The notes under the pieces: model-generated
The model's input: the letters and a program-made list of their open reading frames with translations, nothing else
Databases searched by the model: none
Told to the model about the DNA's origin: nothing
NCBI RefSeq assembly: GCF_009604425.1
Contig: NZ_WEGI01000014.1
Location: forward strand, 124,001 to 188,000
Reading direction: 5' to 3'
From: Nocardia aurantia
GTDB lineage: Bacteria; Actinomycetota; Actinomycetes; Mycobacteriales; Mycobacteriaceae
Length of the DNA stretch: 64,000 bases
Program-made: the position numbers and the translations under genes
In this document: piece by piece, positions 8,280-17,081 of the stretch
Layout of the letters: the number at the start of each line of letters is the position of its first letter
How positions within the stretch are numbered: the first letter of the stretch is position 1

Positions 8280-9708
8280 GCCACATTCTCCGGCGCCGGC
8301 CCCGCACCGTCACCCGACCCCCGGAGATCACCGCCACCGCCGCTGGCGGCACCAGGAAGATCCTCGCCGCCACACCGCCGAACCCGTCTGCCCGGATCGC
8401 CGCCCTCGCCGCCGGACCGCGGATCCTGTCTGCCCAGATCGCCACCCTGGTTGCCGGACCGCGGATCCCGTGTGCGCATCCCGGCCACGGTAACCGCCGC
8501 CCGCGGCCGCCGCGCCAGATGCCCCACATGCCGGCCACCGGCCACGATCGCCGCGGCCAGCGCCACCGCGCACACCCCGTTCCACCCGAACCGCTCGTAC
8601 GCCCGCACCCCCACCCACGACCCCACGCTGCCGCCGAGGAACGCGCACGTCATGTACGCGGTGTTGAGCCGCCCGCGAATATCGCCGGGCAACGCGAAGA
8701 TTCGCGCCTGATTGGCCACCTGCCCGGACTGCGTGGCCACGTCCAGCATCAGCATCCCCGCCGTCACCGCCACCAGACCGGCCGCGCCGCCGAGCGCCCC
8801 CAGCCACAACACCCCCACCGCCACGAACATCACGACCAGCGCCATTGACGTCACCCGATCCGGCCCGTGCCGATCCGTGACCCGCCCCGCCCACGGCGTC
8901 ACGAACATGCTCGCCGCCCCGACCAGCGCGATCAGCCCCACGACCGCGGTCCCCAGCCCGTACCGCGGCCCGGTCACCCACAACGCCAGCGCCGTCCACG
9001 CCGCGCTGAACGCCGCGAACACCACGGCTTGGTAGAAGGCGGACCGCCGCAACTCCGCCCGGCTGCCCAGCAACCCCACCGCACCACCGAGCAACGCCGG
9101 ATACGACAACCGCGACACCGGCCGGGCGCCGGGCGCCACCCGCCACACCAACGGCGTCAGCAGCAGTGCCGCCACCGCGGCCACCGCGTACGGCGCCCGC
9201 CAGCCCGCCCACTCCGCCACCGTCCCGGAGAACGTGCGCGCCAACAGGATTCCCCCGATCAGCCCACTGAGCAGCGTCCCCGTGACCGCACCGCGCCGCT
9301 GCGGCGCCACCAGCCCCGCCGCCATCGGGATGAGAATCTGCGGCACCACCGTCGTCAGCCCGATCGCCACCGCCGCCACCAGCAGCACCCCCGCCGACGG
9401 CGCCAGCGCCGCCAGCAGCGACCCCGCCGCGGTCAGCACCAGCAACGCCGTGAGCAGCGGCCGATACGGCACCCGGTCACCCAGCGGGACGAACAGGAAA
9501 ATGCCTGCGGCATAACCGATCTGCGTAGCCGTGACGGCCAGCGCGGCGGTGTGCGGCGCGATGCGCAATCCCGTGGCGACCGCCGGAGCCAGCGCCTGCG
9601 GAAAGTACACATTGGCCACCGCCACCCCGCAGGCCAGCGCCAGCGCGGCAACCACCGGCCGCGACAGGGAACGGTCGTCGTCGGGGGAGCGGGAATCGGG
9701 AAGTGACA
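8276..9708 (-). CDS. MFS transporter with a repetitive hydrophilic C-terminal tail
   Basis: About 477 residues. Twelve hydrophobic spans cover roughly residues 15-400 with the MFS motif-A-like loop GYAAGIFLFVPLGDRVPYRPL. The last 75 residues are hydrophilic and repetitive (RDPRSGNQGG, QDPRSGGEGGDPGR, RCGGEDLPG), a tail not expected in this family. ATG 9708 follows GTGAGG; an upstream in-frame extension to 9760 would run through the operator palindrome and is rejected. First gene of the operon with aldO and the GH1 gene, so it may carry sugar or polyol, although the sequence type also resembles drug exporters. Confidence 0.85.
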
Positions 9709-9723
9709 TCGGAACCTCACGAA

Positions 9724-9768
9724 GAACCGGTTTGACTGGTGCCCAGACGGTACCAGTCAAACCGGTTC
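9724..9768. promoter_or_regulatory. Perfect 17-bp inverted repeat, divergent operator
   Basis: GAACCGGTTTGACTGGT at 9724-9740 is exactly mirrored at 9752-9768, with an 11-base spacer. Each arm contains TTGACT, a -35-like hexamer, pointing toward each of the two divergent genes. It lies 15 bp upstream of the transporter start and about 19 bp upstream of the regulator start. This placement suits a repressor blocking both promoters; the adjacent CGNR regulator is the obvious candidate. Confidence 0.75.
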
Positions 9769-9786
9769 CGGCGTAACGTGGTCCGC

Positions 9787-10449
9787 GTGAACGCCCCCGC
9801 CCCCCGGTTCCGCGCCGGCGCCGGCCGCCTGTGCCTGGACTTCGTCCGCACCCTCCGGCACCGCGGCACCCCCGGCGAAACCGAGGAACTCCCCGACGAG
9901 GCCGCCCTCACCGCCTGGATCACCCAATGTGCACCCTGCGCAACCTTTCCCGGACCTACGGCAGCACCCGCCCGGCGCGGAGCCGTTGCGGTTCAACCTG
10001 TTCCCGGTGTCGAAGCCCCCGCGGCCGAGGGCGAATCCGGTGTCGAAGCCCCGGTCCGCCATATTGCACGCGCAAGGCAGCTCCGCGAAGCGGTGCACAC
10101 CCTGCTCACCCACGCCCGAACCACCGGCCCGGCCGACTGCCCGCCCGCCGCCCGGAACCTCCTGAACGACGTGGCCGCGGGCAATCCACCAGCGCCACAC
10201 CTGAATTCGCGCGGCCACCTGCACTGGACCGCCCCCGACCCGATCACCGCGACCCTCACCCTGATCGCCCGCGACGCCCTGGACCTGGCCACGTCGGATC
10301 TGGTTGCGCGCCTGCGGGTCTGCGAGGGTCACGACTGCCAGGCCGTCTTCCTCGACCTGTCCCGCCCCGGCACCCGCCGCTGGTGCTCGATGAGCACCTG
10401 CGGCAACCGCGCCAAGAAACAGGCCCTGCGCGACCGCGCATCCCGCTGA
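9787..10449 (+). CDS. CGNR zinc-finger transcriptional regulator (ABATE domain)
   Basis: About 220 residues. The N-terminal half has the ABATE-type opening RLCLDFVRTLRHRG, and the C-terminus has CxxxxC...CSMSTCGNRAKKQALRDR, the CGNR zinc finger thought to bind DNA. Between them is a low-complexity insert with a duplicated GVEAP segment. GTG 9787 is chosen because upstream in-frame starts fall at 9778 (GTG) or inside the operator palindrome (9739); no clear ribosome site separates 9787 from 9778. It faces the MFS-aldO-GH1 operon and probably controls it. The stop is 3 bp from the convergent hydrolase stop. Confidence 0.8.
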   Translation: MNAPAPRFRAGAGRLCLDFVRTLRHRGTPGETEELPDEAALTAWITQCAPCATFPGPTAAPARRGAVAVQPVPGVEAPAAEGESGVEAPVRHIARARQLREAVHTLLTHARTTGPADCPPAARNLLNDVAAGNPPAPHLNSRGHLHWTAPDPITATLTLIARDALDLATSDLVARLRVCEGHDCQAVFLDLSRPGTRRWCSMSTCGNRAKKQALRDRASR

Positions 10450-10452
10450 CGT

Positions 10453-11208
10453 CTACCCCTCGCCCAGGAACCCGGCGATCGCGGCGGCGAGTTCGGGTGC
10501 TGCCACCGCACTCCCGTGATCACCCGGAACCCGGACGAACCGGGCATCGCCCAGCAGGGCCGCCAACTGGTCGGCATCGCCGCGCTCGTCCTGATCGCCG
10601 ATCGCGACCAGCACCGGCACGGTGATCCGGCGCAGGTCGGATTCCGGTGTCGGGATGAGCGAGTCGAGCACACCCAGCAGTGCGCGCGGTGACGTACCCG
10701 CCATCGACAACGCCTGTGCCCTGCGCGCATCCGGCGAATCCGGCTCGATCACAGTGCCGCCGACGAGCGCGCCGAGTACCCGATGATTGTCCCCGCCGTG
10801 CTGAGGACCGCTGACCTTCGCCAGTCCCTGCCCCGCCACGATCGCCCGGCGTGGCCGCGCACCACGCGCCAGCATGCGCACGGCGATCCGCGCGCCGAGC
10901 GAATACCCCCCGAGGTCGTACCCACCGTCGCCCAGCCCCAGATGCGCGACCAGTGCCAGCCCGTCCTCGGCGAGAACATCCGGCGGATACCCCGTGGCAT
11001 CGTCCGGCGCCGCACTGTCGCCGGACCCGCGAGAATCCGGAACGACAACGCGATACCCGTGCGCGGCGATCGCCGCGCACGGCCCGCGGTCGATCATGAG
11101 CCGGCCCGAGCCGCCGAAGCCGGGCAGGAAGATCAGCGGCCGGCCCGACCCGGTCTCGTGCCAGGCGAGCCGCACCCCGTCGAAGCCCGCGAAATGATGG
11201 ACAGCCAT
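10453..11208 (-). CDS. Alpha/beta-fold hydrolase
   Basis: 251 residues with a standard alpha/beta-hydrolase layout: oxyanion loop FLPGFGGSG near 25, DSRGSGDS near 55, nucleophile elbow GYSLGA near 100, an acid in GDQDERG and the base in GDHGS near the C-terminus. ATG 11208 begins at the conserved MAVHHFAGFDGVRLAW and is preferred over a longer Arg-rich extension. Substrate unknown. It lies downstream of the amidase on the same strand, separated by 189 bp without a gene. Confidence 0.8.
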   Translation of the reverse strand: MAVHHFAGFDGVRLAWHETGSGRPLIFLPGFGGSGRLMIDRGPCAAIAAHGYRVVVPDSRGSGDSAAPDDATGYPPDVLAEDGLALVAHLGLGDGGYDLGGYSLGARIAVRMLARGARPRRAIVAGQGLAKVSGPQHGGDNHRVLGALVGGTVIEPDSPDARRAQALSMAGTSPRALLGVLDSLIPTPESDLRRITVPVLVAIGDQDERGDADQLAALLGDARFVRVPGDHGSAVAAPELAAAIAGFLGEG

Positions 11209-11397
11209 GGTGTTTCCGACTCTACCGACCCGCCCGGCGGCGGCCGCACCGTCCCCGCATACCCATCGCCACCGGAAATTCCTGCGCGACACCCGAATCC
11301 GCGTCCACGGCCACCGGATCACCCCTACCGATCAGCGATCGTCCAGATGAGCCGCCAGGCCGGGCGCGTCGGCAGCGTGGCAGCGGTCCCACCGGTC

Positions 11398-12846
11398 CTA
11401 CGGCGCCCGGAAACCGCCGATCTTCCGCTCGAGCAGTTCGGCCAGCCGCAGCGGGGTGCGGTCCTCGAACATCGGTCCGATCAGCTGCACGCCCACCGGC
11501 AGGCCCTCGGGGGACCGGCCCGCCGGTATCGCCGTGGCGGGCAGCCCCGGCATGGTCGCCACACCGGCCCAGACCAGCTGGTCGAAGTACGGATACCCGA
11601 CCCCGTCGATATCGATGCGCCGGTCCTCCAGACCTCCGTGGTGGTCGTGCGGGAAGGCGGGCGTGGGCGTGATGGGGCACACCACCACATCGAACTCGGT
11701 GAACAGTTGCCGCCAGCCGTGGCGGTGCAGTTCGCGGCGGTGGTTCGCCTCGACCCAGTCGCGATGACCGAGCACCATGCCACGCAGCCGCGCCGCGTCG
11801 AGGCTCCGGTCCTCCGCGCTCAGGGCGGCGGCGTCGGTCCGCAACCGTTCGTACACGTCCAGGGGAAGACTCGCGGCGGCGTTGGACAGCATCAACAGCA
11901 TGTAGAGCGTCGCCGCGTCGGCCGGATCGGGCAGCAGCCGACTGCGCCGTTCGACGCGGGCGCCCTCGTCGCCGAGCGCGTCGGCGACCCGATGCACGCC
12001 CGCCCGCACCGCCGATCCGGTCGGAATGAGCGGATGGTCCTCGACGATCAGGACCCGGAAGTCCGCCAGCCGCTCGTGCCGCGAAGGCGGCAGCGCCACC
12101 TCGTAGGCGACGCCGTGTGTCAGCGGGTCCGGACCCGCCATCACGTCGAGCAACAGCGTGAGGTCGCCCGCGGTACGCGCCATCGGCCCGACGACGGCCA
12201 GGTCGAGGTCGATCGGCAGGGCCGGCGCGGGCGGCGCGACCATGCCACGGGTCGGCGCCAGCCCGAGTGTCGGCTTGTGCGCGTAGATCCCGCAGAAATG
12301 CGCCGGGGTACGCAGCGAACCGGCGAGATCGGAGCCGATGGACAACGCGCCGAATCCTGCCGCCAGGGCCGCCGCCGACCCCCCGGACGACCCACCCGCC
12401 GTACGGCCGTGATCCCACGGATTGCTGGTGGTCCCGTAGATCTCGTTGAAGCTCTGGATATCTCGCAGCATCAACGGCACATTGGTCTTCCCGAGCAGCA
12501 CCGCCCCGGCCGCCTCCAGCCGCGACACCTGCACCGCGTCCTCGGCCGCCACATGGTCTCGCTGCGACGGCATCCCCCAGGTCGTAGGCAACCCGGCGAT
12601 GTCGTACGACTCCTTGACCGTCACCGGAATCCCGAGCAGCGGCCGATCCTCACCCCAGGCGCGGGCCCGGTCGGCACGTCGCGCCGCGGCCCGCGCCCGG
12701 TCGAAGGTCCGCACACAGATCGCGTTGATCGCCGTGTCGTCCCGCTCGATACGGGCGATCGCCTCGTCGGTCAATTCCACCGAGCTCACCTCACCGGCAC
12801 GCATTGCCACCGAAAGTTCCTCGGCCGATCGGTAATTCCCATTCAT
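11398..12846 (-). CDS. Amidase of the amidase-signature family
   Basis: 482 residues. The catalytic triad is Lys78 in VTVKES, cis-Ser154 in GGSSGGSAAALAAG and nucleophile Ser177 in GSDLAGSLRTPA. The family hydrolyses amides to acid and ammonia in the cytoplasm. ATG 12846 (MNGNYRSAEEL) starts at the family's usual position; a TTG at 12873 is possible. No Shine-Dalgarno sequence is evident at either. A C-terminal hydrophobic stretch (VWAGVATMPGLPATAIPAG) is standard for the fold. Confidence 0.87.
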   Translation of the reverse strand: MNGNYRSAEELSVAMRAGEVSSVELTDEAIARIERDDTAINAICVRTFDRARAAARRADRARAWGEDRPLLGIPVTVKESYDIAGLPTTWGMPSQRDHVAAEDAVQVSRLEAAGAVLLGKTNVPLMLRDIQSFNEIYGTTSNPWDHGRTAGGSSGGSAAALAAGFGALSIGSDLAGSLRTPAHFCGIYAHKPTLGLAPTRGMVAPPAPALPIDLDLAVVGPMARTAGDLTLLLDVMAGPDPLTHGVAYEVALPPSRHERLADFRVLIVEDHPLIPTGSAVRAGVHRVADALGDEGARVERRSRLLPDPADAATLYMLLMLSNAAASLPLDVYERLRTDAAALSAEDRSLDAARLRGMVLGHRDWVEANHRRELHRHGWRQLFTEFDVVVCPITPTPAFPHDHHGGLEDRRIDIDGVGYPYFDQLVWAGVATMPGLPATAIPAGRSPEGLPVGVQLIGPMFEDRTPLRLAELLERKIGGFRAP

Positions 12847-12875
12847 GAATTCGACGGTAACGAGCCGCCGCAATA

Positions 12876-13011
12876 GCCATGAAATATTGTTTCGCGCAAA
12901 CAGTAATCACCGAACAACGGACCGCAGCCGCCCCGTTCCGGCATATCCCAGGTCCCAGGTCCGGCGGCGCCGACCCGGTCGCCGCAGGCCATGAAAGACC
13001 GTTTCGCACAA
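12876..13011. repeat. Imperfect 24-bp direct repeat upstream of the amidase
   Basis: The segments 12876-12899 and 12988-13011 share 20 of 24 positions: GCCATGAAA, then GTTTCGC and CAA. Read toward the amidase they give GCGAAAC followed by TTTCATGGC. The surrounding 12847-13201 contains no convincing gene. The repeats may be paired sites for a regulator of the amidase, or a small duplication in a decayed region. Confidence 0.45.
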
Positions 13012-13201
13012 CGGGACAGATGTCACACCGACCACCGTATTCCGCTCCGGCCGCGAACCGTTCGACCGGCCGCCGGTCGAGACGAAAGCGGCGCAGGCCC
13101 CGAAATCGAACACAATTCGGCCCGATTGTGTGACAACGCGTCACCAGCGGCTACTGAACCGCCACGGCGAGGCGGCAACCGCCACACCCCGATGATCGCC
13201 C

Positions 13202-13585
13202 GTGGGCCGTCACCGCCCATTGCCGACTGCGATGCCTGCGGCTACCTCACGTCTGGCGACAAGCGTGATCACACGGTTCCGGGAAATTAGACACCCCGCG
13301 ACCGGGACCGCGCTCTTCGACCTCGTTGTGGATCGGCGAAAGGCCTTGTGGCGCGGTTACGCCCGCGCACTCATCGAACTCGAGGGGCCGCGGCTCGTCG
13401 ACGTCGATATCGACAACACCGTACCGTTCAACCTGGTCGTGCGAGTGCGTGACCGTGACCAGGTGTTCACACGCTTGAAGGCGGCCGGGATCGGGTCCAG
13501 CCCTCGCGAGGCGAGCGTCTGTACGAATGACCGCGGCCGGAATCCCTCGGCACAGGGTGAGGGTGGCGATTCGGAAATCCGGTGA
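13202..13585 (+). pseudogene. Possible remnant of a DegT/DnrJ/EryC1-type aminotransferase C-terminus
   Basis: From about 13310 to 13505 the frame reads RKALWRGYARALIEL followed by VPFNLVVRVRDRDQVFTRLKAAGIG. This resembles the C-terminal domain of PLP-dependent sugar aminotransferases as I remember it. Nothing matching the PLP-binding domain is present upstream, and after AGIG the reading dissolves into unlikely sequence, so if related it is a fragment. It sits beside an orphan tyrosine recombinase, consistent with a decayed insertion. An unrelated small hypothetical protein remains possible. Confidence 0.35.
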
Positions 13586-13607
13586 CTGCGCGGCTTGTTC
13601 GATCTCG

Positions 13608-14840
13608 CTACAACCCCAGTTTCGTGACGGCGTTGTCCTCCAGCGGATTCGCGGTCCGGATGTATCCGTGCACCGTTCGCGGGTTGGACCAGCGGCCCTG
13701 CCGCATGATCTCCCGGTCGCTGGCCCCGCCCAGCGCCGCCTGTGTCGCGAACCCGGCACGCAGTGAATGCCCGGAGAACAACGCCGGATCCAGGCCCGCC
13801 CGCGCCGCGTACCGCTTCACCAATTCCGCGACCGCCCGTCCCGACATCGCTGTCGCGCCGATCCCGCCGTGCCGCGAGATCGCCGGGAACAGCGGTCGTT
13901 CCGGATCGCCGAGACTGGTTCCGGCGAATCCGTGACACCGATGGATCGCGGGATCACCTTGCGCCGCATGTGCTTCCGACCACACGCGCACCCCGTGATC
14001 ACCCTCGGTGGCATGGATCTCCAGTAGTCGCAGCCAATCCGCGAACGCGCAGACCGGGCAGGTGTGCGGTCGCTGCCCGCGCGGCAGCGCCACCCGCTGC
14101 GCCGCCGCACCGGTCGGATCGGTCTTGGTGACCGGCAACTGGATCAGCAGGATCGGCTCACCGCTGGCGTGATCGAGATCCACCCGCGCGTCCGCGATCC
14201 GCAACCCCGCCAGCTCACTACGCCGCAACGCTCCCGCGAACCCCACCAGCAGCACCAGCGCGTCCCGCCGCCGCGCCGGTTCGGCGGGCCACCCCGCCGC
14301 CGGTAATCCCGCGAGCAACTGTTCCAGCGTGTGCAACAGCACCGGACGCTTCCGTGCCGGCTGGGTCCGCCGTGTCCGCCGGATACCGCGCAACGTCAAC
14401 CGCACCACATCCGACCGTGTCGGTGACGGTAACCCGTTGGCCGCGTGCACCGCCGCGATCGCGGCGCTCTTGCGCTCCAGCGTCGCCGCCCCGAACGCCC
14501 ACGCCCCCGACTCCTTACGCGCGTCCGCCGCCGCCGCGAGATACACCGCGACATCCAGCGCGTCCGCCGGCAACGCCTGCCGTCCCTCCGCGGCGCACCA
14601 CGCCGACCACCCGATCCAATCGGATCGATACGCCCGCACCGTATTCGGCGACTGCGACGCCTCCAGATACCGCCGCAGCGCCCCCGCCTGCTCGTCATCG
14701 AACCGCTCCCGCACCAGCCGCAACGCCACCGCGTCCACCAGGACACTGCGCACCCCGCGCCGCAATTCGGCCCGCACGGAATCCGGCACGGCGACCACAC
14801 CCGCCGAGATATCCGGCTGCACCCCAGATTCGATCGTCAT
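13608..14840 (-). CDS. Tyrosine recombinase/phage-type integrase
   Basis: 410 residues. The N-terminal SAM-like core-binding domain spans about 45-165 (SPNTVRAYRSDWIGWSAWC), and the catalytic domain carries Arg206 in GALRRSEL, Lys239 in VTKT, His358 and Arg361 in GHSLRAG, Trp384 in GRWS and nucleophile Tyr393 in HGYI. A CPVC motif at 261-264 lies inside the catalytic domain. ATG 14840 follows AAGGTGGTG. All catalytic residues are present, so it looks functional. No tRNA, excisionase or obvious att site is adjacent, so its element is gone or very small. Confidence 0.88.
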   Translation of the reverse strand: MTIESGVQPDISAGVVAVPDSVRAELRRGVRSVLVDAVALRLVRERFDDEQAGALRRYLEASQSPNTVRAYRSDWIGWSAWCAAEGRQALPADALDVAVYLAAAADARKESGAWAFGAATLERKSAAIAAVHAANGLPSPTRSDVVRLTLRGIRRTRRTQPARKRPVLLHTLEQLLAGLPAAGWPAEPARRRDALVLLVGFAGALRRSELAGLRIADARVDLDHASGEPILLIQLPVTKTDPTGAAAQRVALPRGQRPHTCPVCAFADWLRLLEIHATEGDHGVRVWSEAHAAQGDPAIHRCHGFAGTSLGDPERPLFPAISRHGGIGATAMSGRAVAELVKRYAARAGLDPALFSGHSLRAGFATQAALGGASDREIMRQGRWSNPRTVHGYIRTANPLEDNAVTKLGL

Positions 14841-15061
14841 CACCACCACCTTCTCACCCGAGCCCGCACATACCGGCGACCGCCGTGCCGGGGATACGGC
14901 CGAAGCCGCGCTCATCCTGTCGAGACGCCGGGGTCGGTACGCGGAAGGATGTGTTGCAGGCCCTCCGTGGATGCCGCTGTATCGCGTTACCGCCTCCGGC
15001 ACGACGTCACGCGAGGCCGGCGTCCTCATGAGGCCGAGCACAGTACGGCCCGGCGACCTGT

Positions 15062-15099
15062 GAGAACGCGCCGCCATGTGGCGGAGGGCACGAGAACGC
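15062..15099. terminator. Hairpin flanked by GAGAACGC direct repeats
   Basis: CCGCC-ATGT-GGCGG (15071-15084) is flanked by GAGAACGC at 15062-15069 and 15092-15099. It lies directly after the stop of the minus-strand EamA gene. There is no T-tract, so it is a candidate intrinsic terminator only; the flanking repeats are unexplained. The rest of 14841-15061 shows no gene. Confidence 0.35.
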
Positions 15100-15100
15100 C

Positions 15101-16111
15101 TCAGCGAGAGCCGGTCTCGCGATCGCGGCGCGGCACCCGCCGCGAGATCGCCACTCCGAGCAGGCAGATCGCCCCACCGGCGAGGACCAGCGCGGTGGGT
15201 GCCTCGCCGAGCAGCAGCCACGACATCAGCGTGGAGATCGCCGGGACCGCGTAGGTGCTGGCGGCCAGGCGGCCGGCGTCGGTGCGGCGCAACGCGAACG
15301 ACCAGAGTGTGAAACCCAGTGCGGTGGGCGCCAATCCGAGATAGACGCCGTCGGCGATCGTGCGGGAAGGAGCCGCGGCGAGCTCGGTGACCAGTTGCGG
15401 GGCCCACGGCAGCAGCGCCACCGTGCCGATCACACAGCCCAGCCAGATCGCGGTGAGCGGATCCACATGGCGCAGTGCGGGTTTCTGCACCAGCACCCCC
15501 GCGGCGTAGAGGACCGCGGCCAGCAGGCACAGCAGCACTCCGAGGCCGTCCCGATGTCCGCCGCCGGTGCCCAGCGCGATCAGCGCGACCCCGGCCAGCG
15601 AGACGGCCGCGCCGAGGATCAGCCATCGGGTCAGGCGCTCGCCGAACAGGACCGGTGCCGCGAACGCCACCAGCAGCGGCGCGAGATTGACCAGCAGCGC
15701 GGCCGTGCCGGCGTCGACGTGGCGCTCCCCGGTGTTCAGCGCGACGGTGTACGCGGCCAGCCACAGCACCGCGTACGCGGCGATCAGCAACCACGGCCGC
15801 CCGGACCGCGGCAGCCGGGCCGTGATCGCGCCGCGGGCGAACATCGGCACCGACAGGGCCACGGCCGCCACCGCCAGCCGCAGCAGCGCCATCGGCGCGG
15901 GCGACAGCGCGGTACCGGCGTCGCGGATGGCGACGAACGCCGAGGACCAGAGCACCACGGTCACCAGCGCGGCCACCGCACTGGGCACGTCGATACCGGT
16001 GGGCCGGGGCGCGGTGATCGAGTCGGTGCTCACGCCGGTGATCCTCGCCGTGGAACCCTCGTCGGCACAAGCGATTTTCGGACGCGGACCCGGCGCGGAT
16101 TCTGTGGTCAT
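15101..16111 (-). CDS. EamA/DMT-family metabolite exporter
   Basis: 336 residues with ten hydrophobic spans arranged as two five-helix EamA repeats; the first begins VAALVTVVLWSSAFVAIRDAG and the second near HRDGLGVLLCLLAAVLYAAGVLVQKPALRHVDPL. Family members usually export amino acids or other small metabolites. ATG 16111 follows GAGGATGGCGGG. A hydrophilic N-terminal tail of about 40 residues precedes the first helix. It is divergent from a LysR regulator with 81 bp between starts, the classical layout for LysR control. Confidence 0.85.
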   Translation of the reverse strand: MTTESAPGPRPKIACADEGSTARITGVSTDSITAPRPTGIDVPSAVAALVTVVLWSSAFVAIRDAGTALSPAPMALLRLAVAAVALSVPMFARGAITARLPRSGRPWLLIAAYAVLWLAAYTVALNTGERHVDAGTAALLVNLAPLLVAFAAPVLFGERLTRWLILGAAVSLAGVALIALGTGGGHRDGLGVLLCLLAAVLYAAGVLVQKPALRHVDPLTAIWLGCVIGTVALLPWAPQLVTELAAAPSRTIADGVYLGLAPTALGFTLWSFALRRTDAGRLAASTYAVPAISTLMSWLLLGEAPTALVLAGGAICLLGVAISRRVPRRDRETGSR

Positions 16112-16192
16112 CCCGCCATCCTCACCGCCACAATCGGACAGGACAAGCGAACAATCCGGCACAACTGTTCAGCGTGACTGTACGATTCGAGG
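16112..16192. promoter_or_regulatory. Divergent EamA/LysR promoter region
   Basis: An inverted repeat GAACA (16149-16153) and TGTTC (16166-16170) and a near-repeat of CAATCGGACA/CAATCCGGCACA lie between the two starts. TACGAT at 16181-16186 is a good -10 for the LysR gene and would place transcription start at or next to ATG 16193, implying a leaderless message. Confidence 0.45.
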
Positions 16193-17071
16193 ATGCTCGA
16201 CATCACCCGGCTGCGCCTGCTGCGCACGGTCGTCGCGACCGGATCGCTGCGCGCCAGCGCCGCCGCCCTCGGCTACACCCCGTCGGCGGCCAGCCAGCAA
16301 CTCGCGGCCCTGCAACGCCAGACCGGCCTGCGCCTGGTCGAACGCTCCGGCCGCGGCCTGGTGCCCACCACCGCGGGCCGCGCCCTGGCCACCGAGTCCG
16401 ATCGCCTGTTCGCGGAACTGTCCCGCCTCGACTCCATGGTCGGCGACCTGCGCGCGGGCCGCGCCGGCAGTCTGTCGATCGGGTATTTCGGGTCGGTCGG
16501 CGCGGCCTGGCTGCCGCCGGTCGTCGAGGCGCTGCGCACCGAATTCCCGGACCTCCGGCTGGAACTGCGGATGGCCGAATTCGCCGAGGGGCAGCGCGAT
16601 ATCGAGATCTTCGTGGCCGATCCGCACTCCCCGCCCCCGACCGGCGCCCGGGTGCAGCCGCTGGCCGCCGACCCCTACGTCGTCGGCCTGCACCGCGAGC
16701 ACCCCCTGGTCACCGAAACACGGGTCCGGCTCGCCGATCTCGCGGACCACCCCTGGATCGACAACGAGCACACCGACGGCCCCTGTCGTCGCGTCCTGCT
16801 CGACGCCTGCGCGGCGGCCGGCATCACACCCGCCTTCCAGGTGCAGACCCCGGACTATCCGACCGCGATCGCGTTGGTGGCCACCGGAATCGGCGTTACC
16901 GTGATGCCGCGGCTCGCCGCCGTCGACCTGCCTCCGCAGGTGGTGGCGCGGCCGGTCGTCGACCCCACCCCGGTCCGCCGGATCGCCCTCGCGATCCGGG
17001 AGGAGCGGCTCGGGCATCCCGCCGCCCGCCGCGCCGCCGAACTGTTCACCGCCGCCGCGGCACACCCCTGA
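16193..17071 (+). CDS. LysR-family transcriptional regulator
   Basis: 292 residues: winged helix-turn-helix at 1-60 (LRLLRTVVATGSLRASAAALGYTPSAASQQLAAL) and a periplasmic-binding-like effector domain at 90-290 (SLSIGYFGSVGAAWLPPVVEAL). ATG 16193 gives the canonical LysR N-terminus. It diverges from the EamA exporter gene and probably controls export of a metabolite that acts as its ligand. The gene stops 11 bp before the stop of the convergent TetR gene. Confidence 0.9.
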   Translation: MLDITRLRLLRTVVATGSLRASAAALGYTPSAASQQLAALQRQTGLRLVERSGRGLVPTTAGRALATESDRLFAELSRLDSMVGDLRAGRAGSLSIGYFGSVGAAWLPPVVEALRTEFPDLRLELRMAEFAEGQRDIEIFVADPHSPPPTGARVQPLAADPYVVGLHREHPLVTETRVRLADLADHPWIDNEHTDGPCRRVLLDACAAAGITPAFQVQTPDYPTAIALVATGIGVTVMPRLAAVDLPPQVVARPVVDPTPVRRIALAIREERLGHPAARRAAELFTAAAAHP

Positions 17072-17081
17072 CGGCGCGCGA

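Noticed and set aside
12876..13011. GlnR-type nitrogen operator
   Set aside because: Spacing between the AC and GAAAC half-motifs is 9 or more bases instead of 6, so it does not fit the consensus.
12791..13144. Possible small minus-strand gene upstream of the amidase
   Set aside because: No family resemblance, no ribosome site, and it overlaps the amidase start in another frame.
13608..16070. An 820-codon minus-strand frame joining the integrase to the EamA region
   Set aside because: Its first 400 codons are a shadow of the EamA gene; the real integrase starts at ATG 14840.
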